A stretch of DNA of 64,000 nucleotides from Halobellus salinus (lineage in GTDB: Archaea; Halobacteriota; Halobacteria; Halobacteriales; Haloferacaceae). Of the stretch, positions 47,201 to 55,094 are shown piece after piece. The notes below the pieces were generated by a model that was not told the DNA's origin, made no database searches, and saw only the letters and a list, made by a program, of their open reading frames with translations. The position numbers and the translations under genes were made by a program. Where the stretch lies: the NCBI RefSeq assembly GCF_014646875.1, contig NZ_BMOC01000015.1, positions 25,218 to 89,217 on the forward strand, in the 5' to 3' direction. The stretch's first letter is position 1. Every line of letters begins with the position of its first letter.

Positions 47201-50200
47201 AACGTCACCCGCGGCGACAACCCGGGACGTGCACGCGCCCACGAGATACTCGACTCGCTCGATCTCGGCGATGTACAGCCCGCACTCAGGGAAGCCGCGG
47301 ATGCGGATCTCACCTGGGATGAAGTCGTCGAGACGGTCGACACCGGTGAAAAGGAAGTCTTCGACCTGACCGTTCCCGGGACGCACAATTTCCTCGGAAA
47401 CGGATTGGTCACACACAATACTGCTGCGGCCGTTCGCGACGACTTCGGCGACGGCCAGCAGTGGACGCTGGAGGCCGGTGCGCTGGTGCTCGCCGACAAG
47501 GGGATCGCGGCTGTGGACGAACTCGATAAGATGCGGTGTGTCACGGGCGATACACTCGTTCATACTGCCGATGGGATTCGGCCGATCCGAGAGCTGGCGT
47601 ACCAGGCGGCCGAAGATGGGGCCATCGAATCGCTCTCGAACGGGCGAACGATCCGTGGAGACGCTCCAGACGTTTGGACGCTCGCCGATGATGGAACGTT
47701 GGTTCAACGACCCGTTACAGCAGTCCACGAGTACGAGGCTCCTACGGAAGTTTATCAAGTAACACTGGAGAGTGGCGAGTCAGTGAAAACGACCGCTGAT
47801 CATCCGTTCTTCGTGTTCGAGGATGGTGAACGTACAGAGCGGGCGGCCGAAGATCTCGATTCCGGCGATTGGGCATACGTTCCAGAAGCGGTCCGGGAGC
47901 GTGCAGCTGATGGAGGAGCAATAGCTGAACCAGCAGCCCGAAATGACACAGATAGGCAAGCATATGACTCTGATTCCGACCTTTCACCGTCGAAAGGCGC
48001 CATTTTGGGTTATATCGCTGGCGACGGTAATGTTTACAGCAACGATTCAGAGGGTAGCTACGGAATCCGATTTACAAACAGCGAGGAGCAGCTGCTCCGC
48101 CACTTCGAGTCTGTTTGTGACGCGGCCTACGGCGCTGAGGCAGTTCGACACCCGAGTGAGCAGCGAGCAGACGGGGTTGGGACCGTCCGCCTTCACGGAA
48201 AGGTGTACGTCGACGACCTGCTTGAAGCCGGACTGAACCTGGAAACGTACGAAGGGAAACGCGTCCCCAGCGAGGTTACGCGCAGTAGTCGCAAAACCAA
48301 GGCAGCGTTCATCCGTGCACTCGCCGACTCCGAAGCCACTGTCGGTAAGCGAGCCGTCAAGATCTACTCAAGCAGCTACGAGTTGTTGCTCGGAACGAAA
48401 ATGCTGTTTTCGGAGTTCGGGATCCAGAGTCAGATTCAGACCCGCTCCCGTTCGGAGAAGCGGGATCTCTACGTTCTCGCCATCACCTCCGACAGCTCCC
48501 TCGCGGCGTACGAGAGCTATATCGGATTCACACTCGATAGGAAACAGTCGGCGCTGGAGGAAGCGACTCGGCGCACCACTGGCGACAGGGCGCTTCTCGA
48601 CGTACTCCCGGACTTTGGTGATCAGCTCGAACGATTACGGGACCAACTTCGATTATATCAGTCCGAATGCGGAATTAACGACGCGACGTACTGTAACTTC
48701 GAGAACGGAGATGCGAACCCGTCGCTTCACCGCGCCGAAAAGATCCGACGTTCGTTCGAAGAACGCCGAAGACAGGCCTCAAAGGACCGAGAACGCCTCG
48801 TCGACTCGACGGGATGGACTCAGCTAGAGGTCCTGTGCGACGAGTACCACGTCAGTCAACGGGAACTTGCACGAGGCTCTTTGTACTCTCAACAGCAAAT
48901 ATCTAGACTGTGGGGGAACGAAAATGCTCTCAGAACCACGATCGCTGACCGTCTCCAGACGATTCTGGACGGTGTTGCTGGTACCGACCTCGAAAGACTC
49001 AATGGACTAATCGACGGCGACGTCCGGTGGAGAAAAGTCGAGTCCGTCGAGCCAGTGACGTCAGCGACCTCGGACACTCGGATACCGGTACTCGAACGGA
49101 AACTTGCGGATCTCCTCGGGTGTTCGTCGGAGAACGCGTGTGATCAGGCCGATGAACTTCTGAACAAGGATCTGTCGGCAACGACGTGGGGAGAGCTTCG
49201 CGATGAACTCGACCGACACGAGGTTTCTTTCCAGCGGCTCGCAGCCGAACTAGATGTCGCTGGATCGACTGTTTCCCGGTGGTTCTCCGGAAGCGTAGAC
49301 GTCGACAACTTCGGAACGATTCGGGAGACGGCGTTCGACCTTCTCAGGTCGGTACGCACAACGGTAGCCAGACTCCGGAGCGAGATCGAAACCCGTAGGC
49401 AGGAGCCGAAAGTGTACGACCTCACCGTTGACGGAACCCACAATTTCGTCGCCAACGGGATGATCGTCCACAACTCCGAGGACCGTAGTGCGATGCACGA
49501 AGCACTAGAGCAGCAATCCATTTCCGTCTCCAAGGCCGGAATCAACGCCACCCTCAAATCCCGGTGTTCGCTGCTCGGTGCAGCCAACCCCAAGTACGGG
49601 CGGTTCGACCAGTACGAGCCGATCGGCGAGCAGATCGACCTCGAACCCGCCCTGATCTCGCGGTTCGACCTGATCTTCACCGTCACCGACTCCCCGGATC
49701 CCGAGACCGACGCCAAACTCGCAGAGCACATCATCAACACGAACTACGCGGGCGAACTCCACACCCAGCGGACGAACGTGCCGAACTCGGAGTTCACCGA
49801 GTCGGAGATCGACAGCGTGACGGCGGAGGTGACCCCCGAGATCGAGGCCGAACTCCTCCGGAAGTATATCGCGTACGCCAAACGGACGTGCTACCCGACG
49901 ATGACTGAGGAGGCCAAGGAGGTAATCCGACAGTTCTACGTCGACTTCCGCGCGAAGGGCGCCGACGAGGACGCGCCGGTGCCGGTCACCGCCCGGAAAC
50001 TCGAGGCGCTCGTGCGGCTGTCGGAGGCGTCGGCCCGGCTTCGGCTGTCGGACACGGTCAAGCGCGAGGACGCCGTCCGCGTCACCGAGATCGTCGAATC
50101 CTGCCTCCGCGACATCGGGATGGACCCCGAGACGGGTGAGTTCGACGCTGACATCGTCGAGACGGGGACCTCGAAGAACCAGCGTGATCGGATCAAAGAC

Positions 50201-50383
50201 CTCAAACACTTGATCGAAGAACTCGAAGACGAGTACGACGAGGGCGCGCCCGTCTCGGAGGTGGTTTCACGGGCGGGCGAAGACCTCGGCCTCGATGAGT
50301 CGAAGGCCGAACAGGAGATCGAGAACCTCCGTCGGAAAGGCGAGGTGTACGAACCGCGGACCGACTACCTCCGGACCACATAG
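44228..50383 (+). CDS. mcm: Replicative DNA helicase MCM with three inteins
   Basis: MCM unwinds DNA at the replication fork as a hexamer. The precursor is 2051 residues; removing inteins of 177, 525 and 646 residues leaves an extein of 703, the usual archaeal MCM length. The N-terminal part contains a four-Cys zinc motif (CQRCGTM... CQGCERQ). The AAA+ core has Walker A GDPGTGK|S interrupted after its Lys, the conserved SGKGSSSAGL|T, Walker B DELDKMR|SED, and arginine finger LISRFDLIF. A winged helix ends the protein. All three inteins sit in catalytic motifs, so the precursor should be inactive until splicing. Confidence 0.98.
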   Translation: MAQAPQDPSDVTDRFIQFYRKYYRNEIGTLAQNYPNEQRSLYVDYDDLSTFDIELAEDYAAKPDQMQEYAEEALRLYDLPADVKLGRAHVRLTNLPETVDIRNIRVHDDHIGRMIAVQGIVRKATDVRPKITEAAFECQRCGTMTYIPQSDSGFQEPHECQGCERQGPFHVDFDQSEFVDAQKVRVQESPEGLRGGETPQNIDVDLEDDVTGRVTAGDHVTLTGVLHIEQQTSNNEKTPIFDLYMDGVAVEIEDEEFEDMNITEEDVAEIVDLSNESDIHEMMVDSVAPSIYGYREEKLAMILQLFSGVTKHLPDGSRIRGDLHMLLIGDPGTGKCVAGDTLVTLADGSEVPIRELVEENLDDPKPVDDGVWDTVDFDVPSMESDGSLTTQRATKVWKREAPDELYRIRTASGREIEATPSHPLFVADGGGFDAVVADKLKRGQSIAAPGSTIQRTRPEAATSDPTKAATDGGVSTDRIVSIEAYQPDDEWVYDLEIAGTHSYLTNGIVSHNSAMLQYIRNIAPRSVYTSGKGSSSAGLCVTGDTRIHTSEGFVPIRDLAMQRHPDPVSTETPAAYEQGLYTFDREDGTVDAATSSRVWRMPEKPCRRIETGRGKTLEASANTPVLTCGEDGIEWKPVREVSAGDYVAAPKYDGIDRSAVPTDEFIDYTEEKLRLTDESIEFLREQLTETYGTLRDAAAALNFPEDFIYDTLSNRYIPIEKLDRILDAVGASHGDVTVRRAMLAHGDDIRIPQQFDEDLLYLVGLVFGDGDIALDRRDGNRGLVRISNSNEALLERAAKIIDSVFDKRVEIERQEDRVPCIRFHSGTIARFFSNLGMESPKDSLELDPRLTTAEHADAFLRGLMDADGSVSSRTNGGSSVQFSTISESLAEQVQLVFETYGIESRRRVRDRRGTTTVASGYTIESKSVQHHLAIYGRNIDRYAEVVGFESSEKQAALSTIVGATDRRDETIPIGGALATAEVGGGGGQYYMNVTRGDNPGRARAHEILDSLDLGDVQPALREAADADLTWDEVVETVDTGEKEVFDLTVPGTHNFLGNGLVTHNTAAAVRDDFGDGQQWTLEAGALVLADKGIAAVDELDKMRCVTGDTLVHTADGIRPIRELAYQAAEDGAIESLSNGRTIRGDAPDVWTLADDGTLVQRPVTAVHEYEAPTEVYQVTLESGESVKTTADHPFFVFEDGERTERAAEDLDSGDWAYVPEAVRERAADGGAIAEPAARNDTDRQAYDSDSDLSPSKGAILGYIAGDGNVYSNDSEGSYGIRFTNSEEQLLRHFESVCDAAYGAEAVRHPSEQRADGVGTVRLHGKVYVDDLLEAGLNLETYEGKRVPSEVTRSSRKTKAAFIRALADSEATVGKRAVKIYSSSYELLLGTKMLFSEFGIQSQIQTRSRSEKRDLYVLAITSDSSLAAYESYIGFTLDRKQSALEEATRRTTGDRALLDVLPDFGDQLERLRDQLRLYQSECGINDATYCNFENGDANPSLHRAEKIRRSFEERRRQASKDRERLVDSTGWTQLEVLCDEYHVSQRELARGSLYSQQQISRLWGNENALRTTIADRLQTILDGVAGTDLERLNGLIDGDVRWRKVESVEPVTSATSDTRIPVLERKLADLLGCSSENACDQADELLNKDLSATTWGELRDELDRHEVSFQRLAAELDVAGSTVSRWFSGSVDVDNFGTIRETAFDLLRSVRTTVARLRSEIETRRQEPKVYDLTVDGTHNFVANGMIVHNSEDRSAMHEALEQQSISVSKAGINATLKSRCSLLGAANPKYGRFDQYEPIGEQIDLEPALISRFDLIFTVTDSPDPETDAKLAEHIINTNYAGELHTQRTNVPNSEFTESEIDSVTAEVTPEIEAELLRKYIAYAKRTCYPTMTEEAKEVIRQFYVDFRAKGADEDAPVPVTARKLEALVRLSEASARLRLSDTVKREDAVRVTEIVESCLRDIGMDPETGEFDADIVETGTSKNQRDRIKDLKHLIEELEDEYDEGAPVSEVVSRAGEDLGLDESKAEQEIENLRRKGEVYEPRTDYLRTT
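45233..45763 (+). other. MCM intein 1 (mini-intein)
   Basis: Residues 336-512 (177 aa) begin CVAGDTLVTLADGSEVPIREL (block A) and end VYDLEIAGTHSYLTNGIVSHN (blocks F and G) before extein Ser513. The block B His is H422 in EATPSHP. No LAGLIDADG or other endonuclease domain is present, so it is a self-splicing mini-intein that cannot home. It interrupts the Walker A motif between Lys and Ser. Confidence 0.95.
45845..47419 (+). other. MCM intein 2 (with LAGLIDADG endonuclease)
   Basis: Residues 540-1064 (525 aa) begin CVTGDTRIHTSEGFVPIRDL and end VFDLTVPGTHNFLGNGLVTHN before extein Thr. Two endonuclease motifs are intact in look: YLVGLVFGDGDI (46508-46543) and FLRGLMDADGSV (46802-46837). The position of the block B His is Thr (T623, in EASANTPVL). 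A homing-competent intein is plausible. The extein before it is only 27 residues long. Confidence 0.95.
47537..49474 (+). other. MCM intein 3 (large, with extra HTH-like modules)
   Basis: Residues 1104-1749 (646 aa) begin CVTGDTLVHTADGIRPIREL and end VYDLTVDGTHNFVANGMIVHN before extein Ser. Block B His is H1192. The first endonuclease motif ILGYIAGDGNVYS is intact; the second, FIRALADSEATVG, is altered at the catalytic acid (Glu) and the Gly. After the endonuclease, about 200 residues are added with two helix-turn-helix-like stretches (HVSQRELARGSLYSQQQISR and LAAELDVAGSTVSRWFSG). By eye the first half is AT-richer than the rest of mcm. Confidence 0.93.
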
Positions 50384-50384
50384 G

Positions 50385-50669
50385 ATGGACCGCATCTCCG
50401 CACTCAGGAACATCGAGGAGGCGCTCCGCGACTTCGAGGACGGCGAGTCCGACCTGGAAGCGACAGAGCAGCGCGTGGCCGGAGTGTTACGCAGCTACGC
50501 CACTGACTTCGAGGGTGAGGAGGGAGTGCGGGCGTACCGGGCGGCCGGCTCCGGACGGGCCAACGGGCTGGTCGTCGTCGCCGAGAGTCGCCCGGAGGCC
50601 CGCGAGCGGATCGCCGACCTCCTTGACGAGGAGCCGGCCGCGCTCGACGTCGAGGTCTCGCCGGTGTAG
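50385..50669 (+). CDS. Small protein of unknown function, first gene after mcm
   Basis: The 94-residue acidic protein begins MDRISALRNIEEALRDFEDG, has a helical first half and a beta-containing second half (NGLVVVAESRPEARERIADLL). Its ATG lies one base after the mcm stop, so it is almost certainly transcribed with mcm. No motif is recognised. It starts a run of four unknown genes and a MinD-like ATPase. Confidence 0.75.
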   Translation: MDRISALRNIEEALRDFEDGESDLEATEQRVAGVLRSYATDFEGEEGVRAYRAAGSGRANGLVVVAESRPEARERIADLLDEEPAALDVEVSPV

Positions 50670-50706
50670 GTGGGTTTTTACACGATGCCGGAGACCGCTC
50701 CGTGTC

Positions 50707-51045
50707 GTGTTGCTTGTGGTGACCTACTCGCGCCGAGCGCGCGAAACGCTGCGGAACGTGTGTCGATCCCACGAGGAGACCGTCGTCCGTCGGTTCGGGC
50801 GTGCCGCGCTCCTCCGAGAGACCGAGTACGGGGCGTTCCTGGCGTGCCGACTCCGGGAACGCCACGCTGGCGACGTTCAACTCGAGCGAACCGAGCCGTT
50901 CAACGAGTTCGCTGACGCGCCCGACGCTGTCCGCGAGGCCGCCGTTGACTACGCACACCGGGACTCCCCACACACCCCGTACGGCCGGTTCGCGGCCGGG
51001 ACCGACCACCCCGACGCGGACGACATGCGCGGTAGCGAGCTGTGA
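50707..51045 (+). CDS. Small Arg/Glu-rich protein of unknown function
   Basis: The 112-residue product starts at a GTG (50707) giving MLLVVTYSRRARETLRNVCRSH, followed by ETVVRRFGRAALLRETEYGAFLACRLRERH. It looks soluble and alpha/beta, with two Cys. Its stop overlaps the next start as GTGA, which ties it into the operon. The longer frame upstream of the GTG is a shadow of the previous gene. Function unknown. Confidence 0.7.
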   Translation: MLLVVTYSRRARETLRNVCRSHEETVVRRFGRAALLRETEYGAFLACRLRERHAGDVQLERTEPFNEFADAPDAVREAAVDYAHRDSPHTPYGRFAAGTDHPDADDMRGSEL

Positions 51046-51971
51046 GCGACGCTCCGGCGGTCCTGGTGCGGCTCCCGGACGGGTCCACGTTCGAGGGGCC
51101 GGTCGTCGACCTCCGCGGCGCCGACGCCGACATCTCACCGGCCGCGATCCGTGACGCGATTCGAACCGGCTGTCCGACGCGACCGGACCGGCCGACCGTC
51201 CACGCTCCGCTGCCGACCCGGGTGCACCGCCACGTCTGCCACCTCGCGCCCGGGATCACTGTGGATCGACACGCCGCCCTCGCTGCGGTCGGGGCGGCAC
51301 GCGGCGTCGATACACCCCACTGTACCGACCTCGGCGGCGTCAAGCAGTCGCTCCGGAAGCTGTCGGTCCCGACGGTCGACAGCGCCGACCTGCGGGCGGC
51401 GCGACGCCGTGCTGCGGCGGCCGGATCGGCAACAGAGCGGCTACGCGAGCGGGTTGCGACCCTCCGGGGCCGGGTTGAGGCCCGCCGCGACGACGGGACC
51501 GAAAGCCGAGACGACGGCGTCGCCGAGGCGGAGGCGGCGCTGTCGGAAGCGACACGGGAGCTCTCAGAGGCGTCGACAGAGCGGGTCGCTGCGGCGCAGC
51601 GGCTGGCGGCCCTGGAAGAACGCGCCCGGCAGGCCCGCGACACCCGAGAGAATCGGCTCCGGCTCGAAGACCGAGCCGAAAACCTCCGGCGCGCCCGCAG
51701 AGCGACGCGCGCCGACGCCGTCGAGCCGGCGTTCCACGACGCGCGCAGCCGGGTCGAGTCGGCGCTCAACGGGCGCTCCGGGGCGCTGGACGGCGGTGTC
51801 ACCGCCACCGCCACCCTCTGCGACGCCCTCGCGATCGCCGCGATTGCGCCGCTCTGTGCCCCCGTGATCGTCGACCCTGAGGTCGCCACCGCGCTCGGCG
51901 GTCCCGACGCGACGGCCACGCGACTCAACGCGCCGCTGGTGATCGGGTGCGGCGACACCGTGGTGCGATAA
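51042..51971 (+). CDS. Coiled-coil protein of unknown function in the MinD operon
   Basis: The 309-residue protein starts at GTG 51042 with MSDAPAVLVRLPDGSTFEG. The N-terminal 110 residues are beta-rich and contain Cys/His (HRHVCHLAPG, PHCTDLGG); residues about 115-230 form a long coiled coil rich in Arg, Glu and Ala; the C-terminus has a hydrophobic stretch (LCDALAIAAIAPLCAPVIVD). It could bridge partners along an extended rod. No homologous family with known function comes to mind. Confidence 0.75.
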   Translation: MSDAPAVLVRLPDGSTFEGPVVDLRGADADISPAAIRDAIRTGCPTRPDRPTVHAPLPTRVHRHVCHLAPGITVDRHAALAAVGAARGVDTPHCTDLGGVKQSLRKLSVPTVDSADLRAARRRAAAAGSATERLRERVATLRGRVEARRDDGTESRDDGVAEAEAALSEATRELSEASTERVAAAQRLAALEERARQARDTRENRLRLEDRAENLRRARRATRADAVEPAFHDARSRVESALNGRSGALDGGVTATATLCDALAIAAIAPLCAPVIVDPEVATALGGPDATATRLNAPLVIGCGDTVVR

Positions 51972-51979
51972 TTTATATA
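51972..51979 (+). promoter_or_regulatory. TATA box inside the MinD operon
   Basis: tttatata is a near-consensus TATA box centred 27 nt before the GTG at 52002. It gives the last two genes of the group a separate leaderless promoter. Confidence 0.7.
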
Positions 51980-52001
51980 CGGAACCGCGGCCATCCGCCG
52001 T

Positions 52002-52910
52002 GTGGCACCCGACTCACCCGACGCGTCGACCGGCAGCACGGACGCACGGCCGGTGCGGGCCGACGTCACCACGACCGCCACGGCCGGCGGCGTGCTCGTC
52101 GCGGTAACCCTGCGTAACGACACCGCCGTCGCGGTCCGCGTCCGCGTCGAGAACGATCTTGACGGCCCCGTGCTCCCGCCACGCCAGGAGGGTGTTCCGG
52201 CGGTTGGCTGGGACGAGGACGGCTTCTCGGGGACGGTTCCCGCGGACTCGCGGGTCGGGATCGGGTACGCGTGTCCGACCGCAGACGGCGATGCGGCCGA
52301 AGCGGCGCCCGCCGATCCGGGTCTGCGTTCGGACCCGGACCGTGGTGTTGGCCCGGTCTCACTCGACGTTCTCGGCCCCGCAGACGCGGACGAACCGCGG
52401 ACGACCGACCGCGTCAGCGACGCGGTTCGGTCGCTCGGGCGGGCGACCCCACCGGCGGATGCGGTCCCCACGCCTCCGACCGTCAACCCTGACGCTCCGG
52501 TGGCCGACCGCCGGGCCCGTTGCCCCGACGAACGCACCGACTCGAATCTCTCCGACGTCCCGGATTCGGTTGTGGCGTGGCTCGATGCGGCCGAAACCCG
52601 GATCGAGCGCGCCGAACGGCTCGCCGGCGCCACCGCCGACGAGGCGGCCGCCGTACTGGAGGGGTGCGGCGTTGACGGCGTCGCCGACCTTCCCGACGAC
52701 CTCGACGGAGACATCGCCGCGCTCCGCGCGGTCCGGTACCGACTCGAAGATCTCCTCGGGCGAGCGACTACGGCGGAACCGGCACCGGTGGTCTCGCCGC
52801 TCGTCGCCGCGGCCGGCGGGGATACGTCGGCAGGGGCACGGCGCCTCCGGGAACCCGAGGCACTCCGGACGGACGGGACGAGCAACTCCGACTCCGGGGG
52901 GAGGCGGTGA
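52002..52910 (+). CDS. Acidic protein of unknown function upstream of MinD-like ATPase
   Basis: The 302-residue protein has an N-terminal beta-sandwich-like region (residues 20-90: GVLVAVTLRNDTAVAVRVRV), a long disordered acidic and Pro-rich middle, and a C-terminal helical domain (DVPDSVVAWLDAAETRIERAE) with a helical-hairpin-like EAAAVLEGCGVDGVADLPDDL. The GTG start fits the TATA box. The end overlaps the MinD-like gene by GTGA, implying a protein partnership. Function is unknown. Confidence 0.75.
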   Translation: MAPDSPDASTGSTDARPVRADVTTTATAGGVLVAVTLRNDTAVAVRVRVENDLDGPVLPPRQEGVPAVGWDEDGFSGTVPADSRVGIGYACPTADGDAAEAAPADPGLRSDPDRGVGPVSLDVLGPADADEPRTTDRVSDAVRSLGRATPPADAVPTPPTVNPDAPVADRRARCPDERTDSNLSDVPDSVVAWLDAAETRIERAERLAGATADEAAAVLEGCGVDGVADLPDDLDGDIAALRAVRYRLEDLLGRATTAEPAPVVSPLVAAAGGDTSAGARRLREPEALRTDGTSNSDSGGRR

Positions 52911-53575
52911 TCCTCGCGGTCACCGGCGGCAAAGGCGGGGTCGGAAAGTCCACGGTGTCGGTCGAACTCGGTGCAGCGCTGGACGCCACCGTCGTCGACG
53001 CCGACCTGGGGATGGCGGACCTCCCGACCGGCCCTGGCCCCGACCTCCACGACGTGCTGTCGGGTCGCGCTGAGCCGATCGAGGCGGTGCGTGAGGCGTG
53101 TGGCCCGGTCCGGTTGCTCCCGTGTGGTCGGTCGCTCTCTGGGGCTCGCGCCGCCGACGTGACGGCGCTCGATGCGGTCCTCCGTGGGGTTGAACGGGCG
53201 TACGGGGACGTTGTCGTCGACTGCCCGGCGGGGTTGCGGGCCGACGCCGGCGTCCCGCTCGCCATCGCGGACGCGTGTGTGGTTGTGGCGTCCCCACGAC
53301 AGTATGCGCTCGCCGACGCCGTCAGGTCGCGGGAACTCGCCCGGGAACTCGACGCCGGCCTCGTCGCGGTCGTCATAAACCGCGCTGTCGACGGCGCGCC
53401 CGAAACCGCATTTGAGGAGGTGCTGGGGGCGCCCGCGGTCGTCGTTCCCGCAGACCCCCGCGTGGCACGGACGCTGGAGGCGTTCCGGCCCGTCGTCCGG
53501 ACCGCTCCGTTGACCCGAGCGGCCGACGCGATCGGGACGGTCGCCGACGCGGTCCGCCGAGCGAAGCGGGTGTAA
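52907..53575 (+). CDS. MinD/ParA-family ATPase
   Basis: The 222-residue ATPase has the deviant Walker A KGGVGKST with its signature Lys, DADLGMADLPTG and the Walker B-like VVVDCPAGLRAD. MinD-type proteins dimerise on ATP binding and organise cell division, motility structures or chromosome loci at surfaces. No C-terminal amphipathic membrane helix is obvious (ends DAVRRAKRV). From memory, in Haloferax volcanii a MinD homologue (HVO_0225) also lies a few genes from mcm (HVO_0220), so the neighbourhood seems conserved. Confidence 0.88.
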   Translation: MILAVTGGKGGVGKSTVSVELGAALDATVVDADLGMADLPTGPGPDLHDVLSGRAEPIEAVREACGPVRLLPCGRSLSGARAADVTALDAVLRGVERAYGDVVVDCPAGLRADAGVPLAIADACVVVASPRQYALADAVRSRELARELDAGLVAVVINRAVDGAPETAFEEVLGAPAVVVPADPRVARTLEAFRPVVRTAPLTRAADAIGTVADAVRRAKRV

Positions 53576-53631
53576 GCCCGCAGCGCCGCTAGCGTGACGC
53601 GTGCGGGCGCTTGGACAGCCGCAGCGCCGCG

Positions 53632-54939
53632 CTACGTTGCCCGCGAGATCAGACCGGCCGCCCGCTCCCGGGCGGTCTCGACCACTCGCTCCTCGTCAAG
53701 CGTCAGTACCTCGCGGTCGCGCATCAGGACTCGCCCGTCGCACACAGTGTGACGGACATCGGAGCCGCTGGCGGCGTACGCGAGGTGGCTCACCAGATCG
53801 TGCGGCGGCGTGAGATGCGGCGAGTCGAGGTCGACGACCGCAAGGTCCGCGGCCGCGCCGACTTCGATCCGGCCGCCCGGTAGCGACACTGCCTCCGCAC
53901 CGCGCTGTGTCGCCATCTCGACCGCCGCCGCCGCGGGGACCGCCGCGGCGTCGTCGGCAGCGAGTTTTCCGACCATCGCGGCGTCACGGAGTTCGTCGAA
54001 GAGGTCGAGGTCGTTGTTGGAGGCCGCGCCGTCGGTGCCGAGCGCCACCGTCACGCCGGCGTCGAGCAGTTCTTGGACGGGTGCGATCCCGGAGGCGAGT
54101 TTCATGTTCGACGCCGGGCAGTGGACGACCGCGGCCCCGGTCGCCGCCAGCCGGTCGATTTCGGCTTCGTCGATGTGGACGGCGTGGGCGAGGAAATCGT
54201 CCGGGGCGAGAAGCCCGGCGTCGTCGGCGTACGAGAGCGGCCGCACCGACCGTTCTTCGACAATGGGATCGACTTCGTCTTCGGTTTCGTTGGCGTGGAA
54301 ATGCACCGGGATCCCGTTGTCGCGCGCCGCCGCGGCCGCCTCCCGTAGTAACGGCTCCGAGACGGTTGTCAGCGAGTGCGGCATCACCGCGGTCCGGACC
54401 CGACCGTCGGCGGCGCCATCGAACTCACGGGCGACGGCGATGCTCTCCTCGACATCGGCGCGGGCGGCCGCGTCGTCCTTTCCGACGGTGACGGCGGCGT
54501 GGCCGACCCGCGCACGGACCCCCGCGGCCCTGACCGCCGCGACGACCTCTGGGATGTGGAAATACATATCTGCGAACGCGGTGGTGCCCGAGCGGATCAT
54601 CTCCAGGATCCCGAGCTCCGCGCCGGCGCGGACGTCCCCGGCGGTGAGCTCCGCCTCCACCGGCCAGATGTCCTCGCGAAGCCACGTCTCGAGCGGCTTG
54701 TCGTCGGCGTACCCACGGAGCAGTGCCATCGCGACGTGGGTGTGGGCGTTGACCAGCCCGGGAAGCACCAGGGAGTCGGTCGCGTCGAGCGACGCGTCGA
54801 AGTCGCGGTCGGCCGAGAGGTCAGGGCCGACCGCCTCGATCCGGCCGGCGTCGCGGTCGACGAGCACGTCGGCGTCAGTCACCCGCAAATCCGGGTGTAG
54901 GACCTGTCCGCCCGCGACCAGAAGGGTGTCGGAAGCCAT
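53632..54939 (-). CDS. Amidohydrolase, 5'-deoxyadenosine/MTA/SAH deaminase type
   Basis: The 435-residue TIM-barrel metalloenzyme has the HxH motif LVNAHTHVAMALLRGYADD, the metal His in VHFHANETEDEV and HAVHIDEAEID, and the final metal Asp in GTDGAASNNDLD. This pattern belongs to the MtaD/DadD group that deaminates 5'-deoxyadenosine, methylthioadenosine or S-adenosylhomocysteine. The exact substrate needs testing. The start 54939 gives MASDTLLVAGGQVLHPD. It is a single gene. Confidence 0.88.
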   Translation of the reverse strand: MASDTLLVAGGQVLHPDLRVTDADVLVDRDAGRIEAVGPDLSADRDFDASLDATDSLVLPGLVNAHTHVAMALLRGYADDKPLETWLREDIWPVEAELTAGDVRAGAELGILEMIRSGTTAFADMYFHIPEVVAAVRAAGVRARVGHAAVTVGKDDAAARADVEESIAVAREFDGAADGRVRTAVMPHSLTTVSEPLLREAAAAARDNGIPVHFHANETEDEVDPIVEERSVRPLSYADDAGLLAPDDFLAHAVHIDEAEIDRLAATGAAVVHCPASNMKLASGIAPVQELLDAGVTVALGTDGAASNNDLDLFDELRDAAMVGKLAADDAAAVPAAAAVEMATQRGAEAVSLPGGRIEVGAAADLAVVDLDSPHLTPPHDLVSHLAYAASGSDVRHTVCDGRVLMRDREVLTLDEERVVETARERAAGLISRAT

Positions 54940-55063
54940 GATCGCGGTACCGACGGCAGGGGTATGATTCCTCCGGGTCGGAACGGCCGTCATCGCGCGG
55001 TGGGTCCGCGCCGGCAACGACGTGGAGCCGCCCCGAAGCGTCGATCACGACAACTCTCGCAGA

Positions 55064-55070
55064 ACTTAAA
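55064..55070 (+). promoter_or_regulatory. TATA box of the aIF1A-RIO1 operon
   Basis: acttaaa is centred 28 nt before the ATG at 55095, as expected for a leaderless mRNA. Confidence 0.55.
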
Positions 55071-55094
55071 CCGGCCGGCGACGAACGCCCGCGT

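Noticed and set aside
50385..53575. Post-mcm operon considered as an antiviral defence system
   Set aside because: No nuclease, effector or sensor domain of a known defence family is visible and the position beside mcm is housekeeping-like; it is reported as an unknown MinD-linked operon instead.
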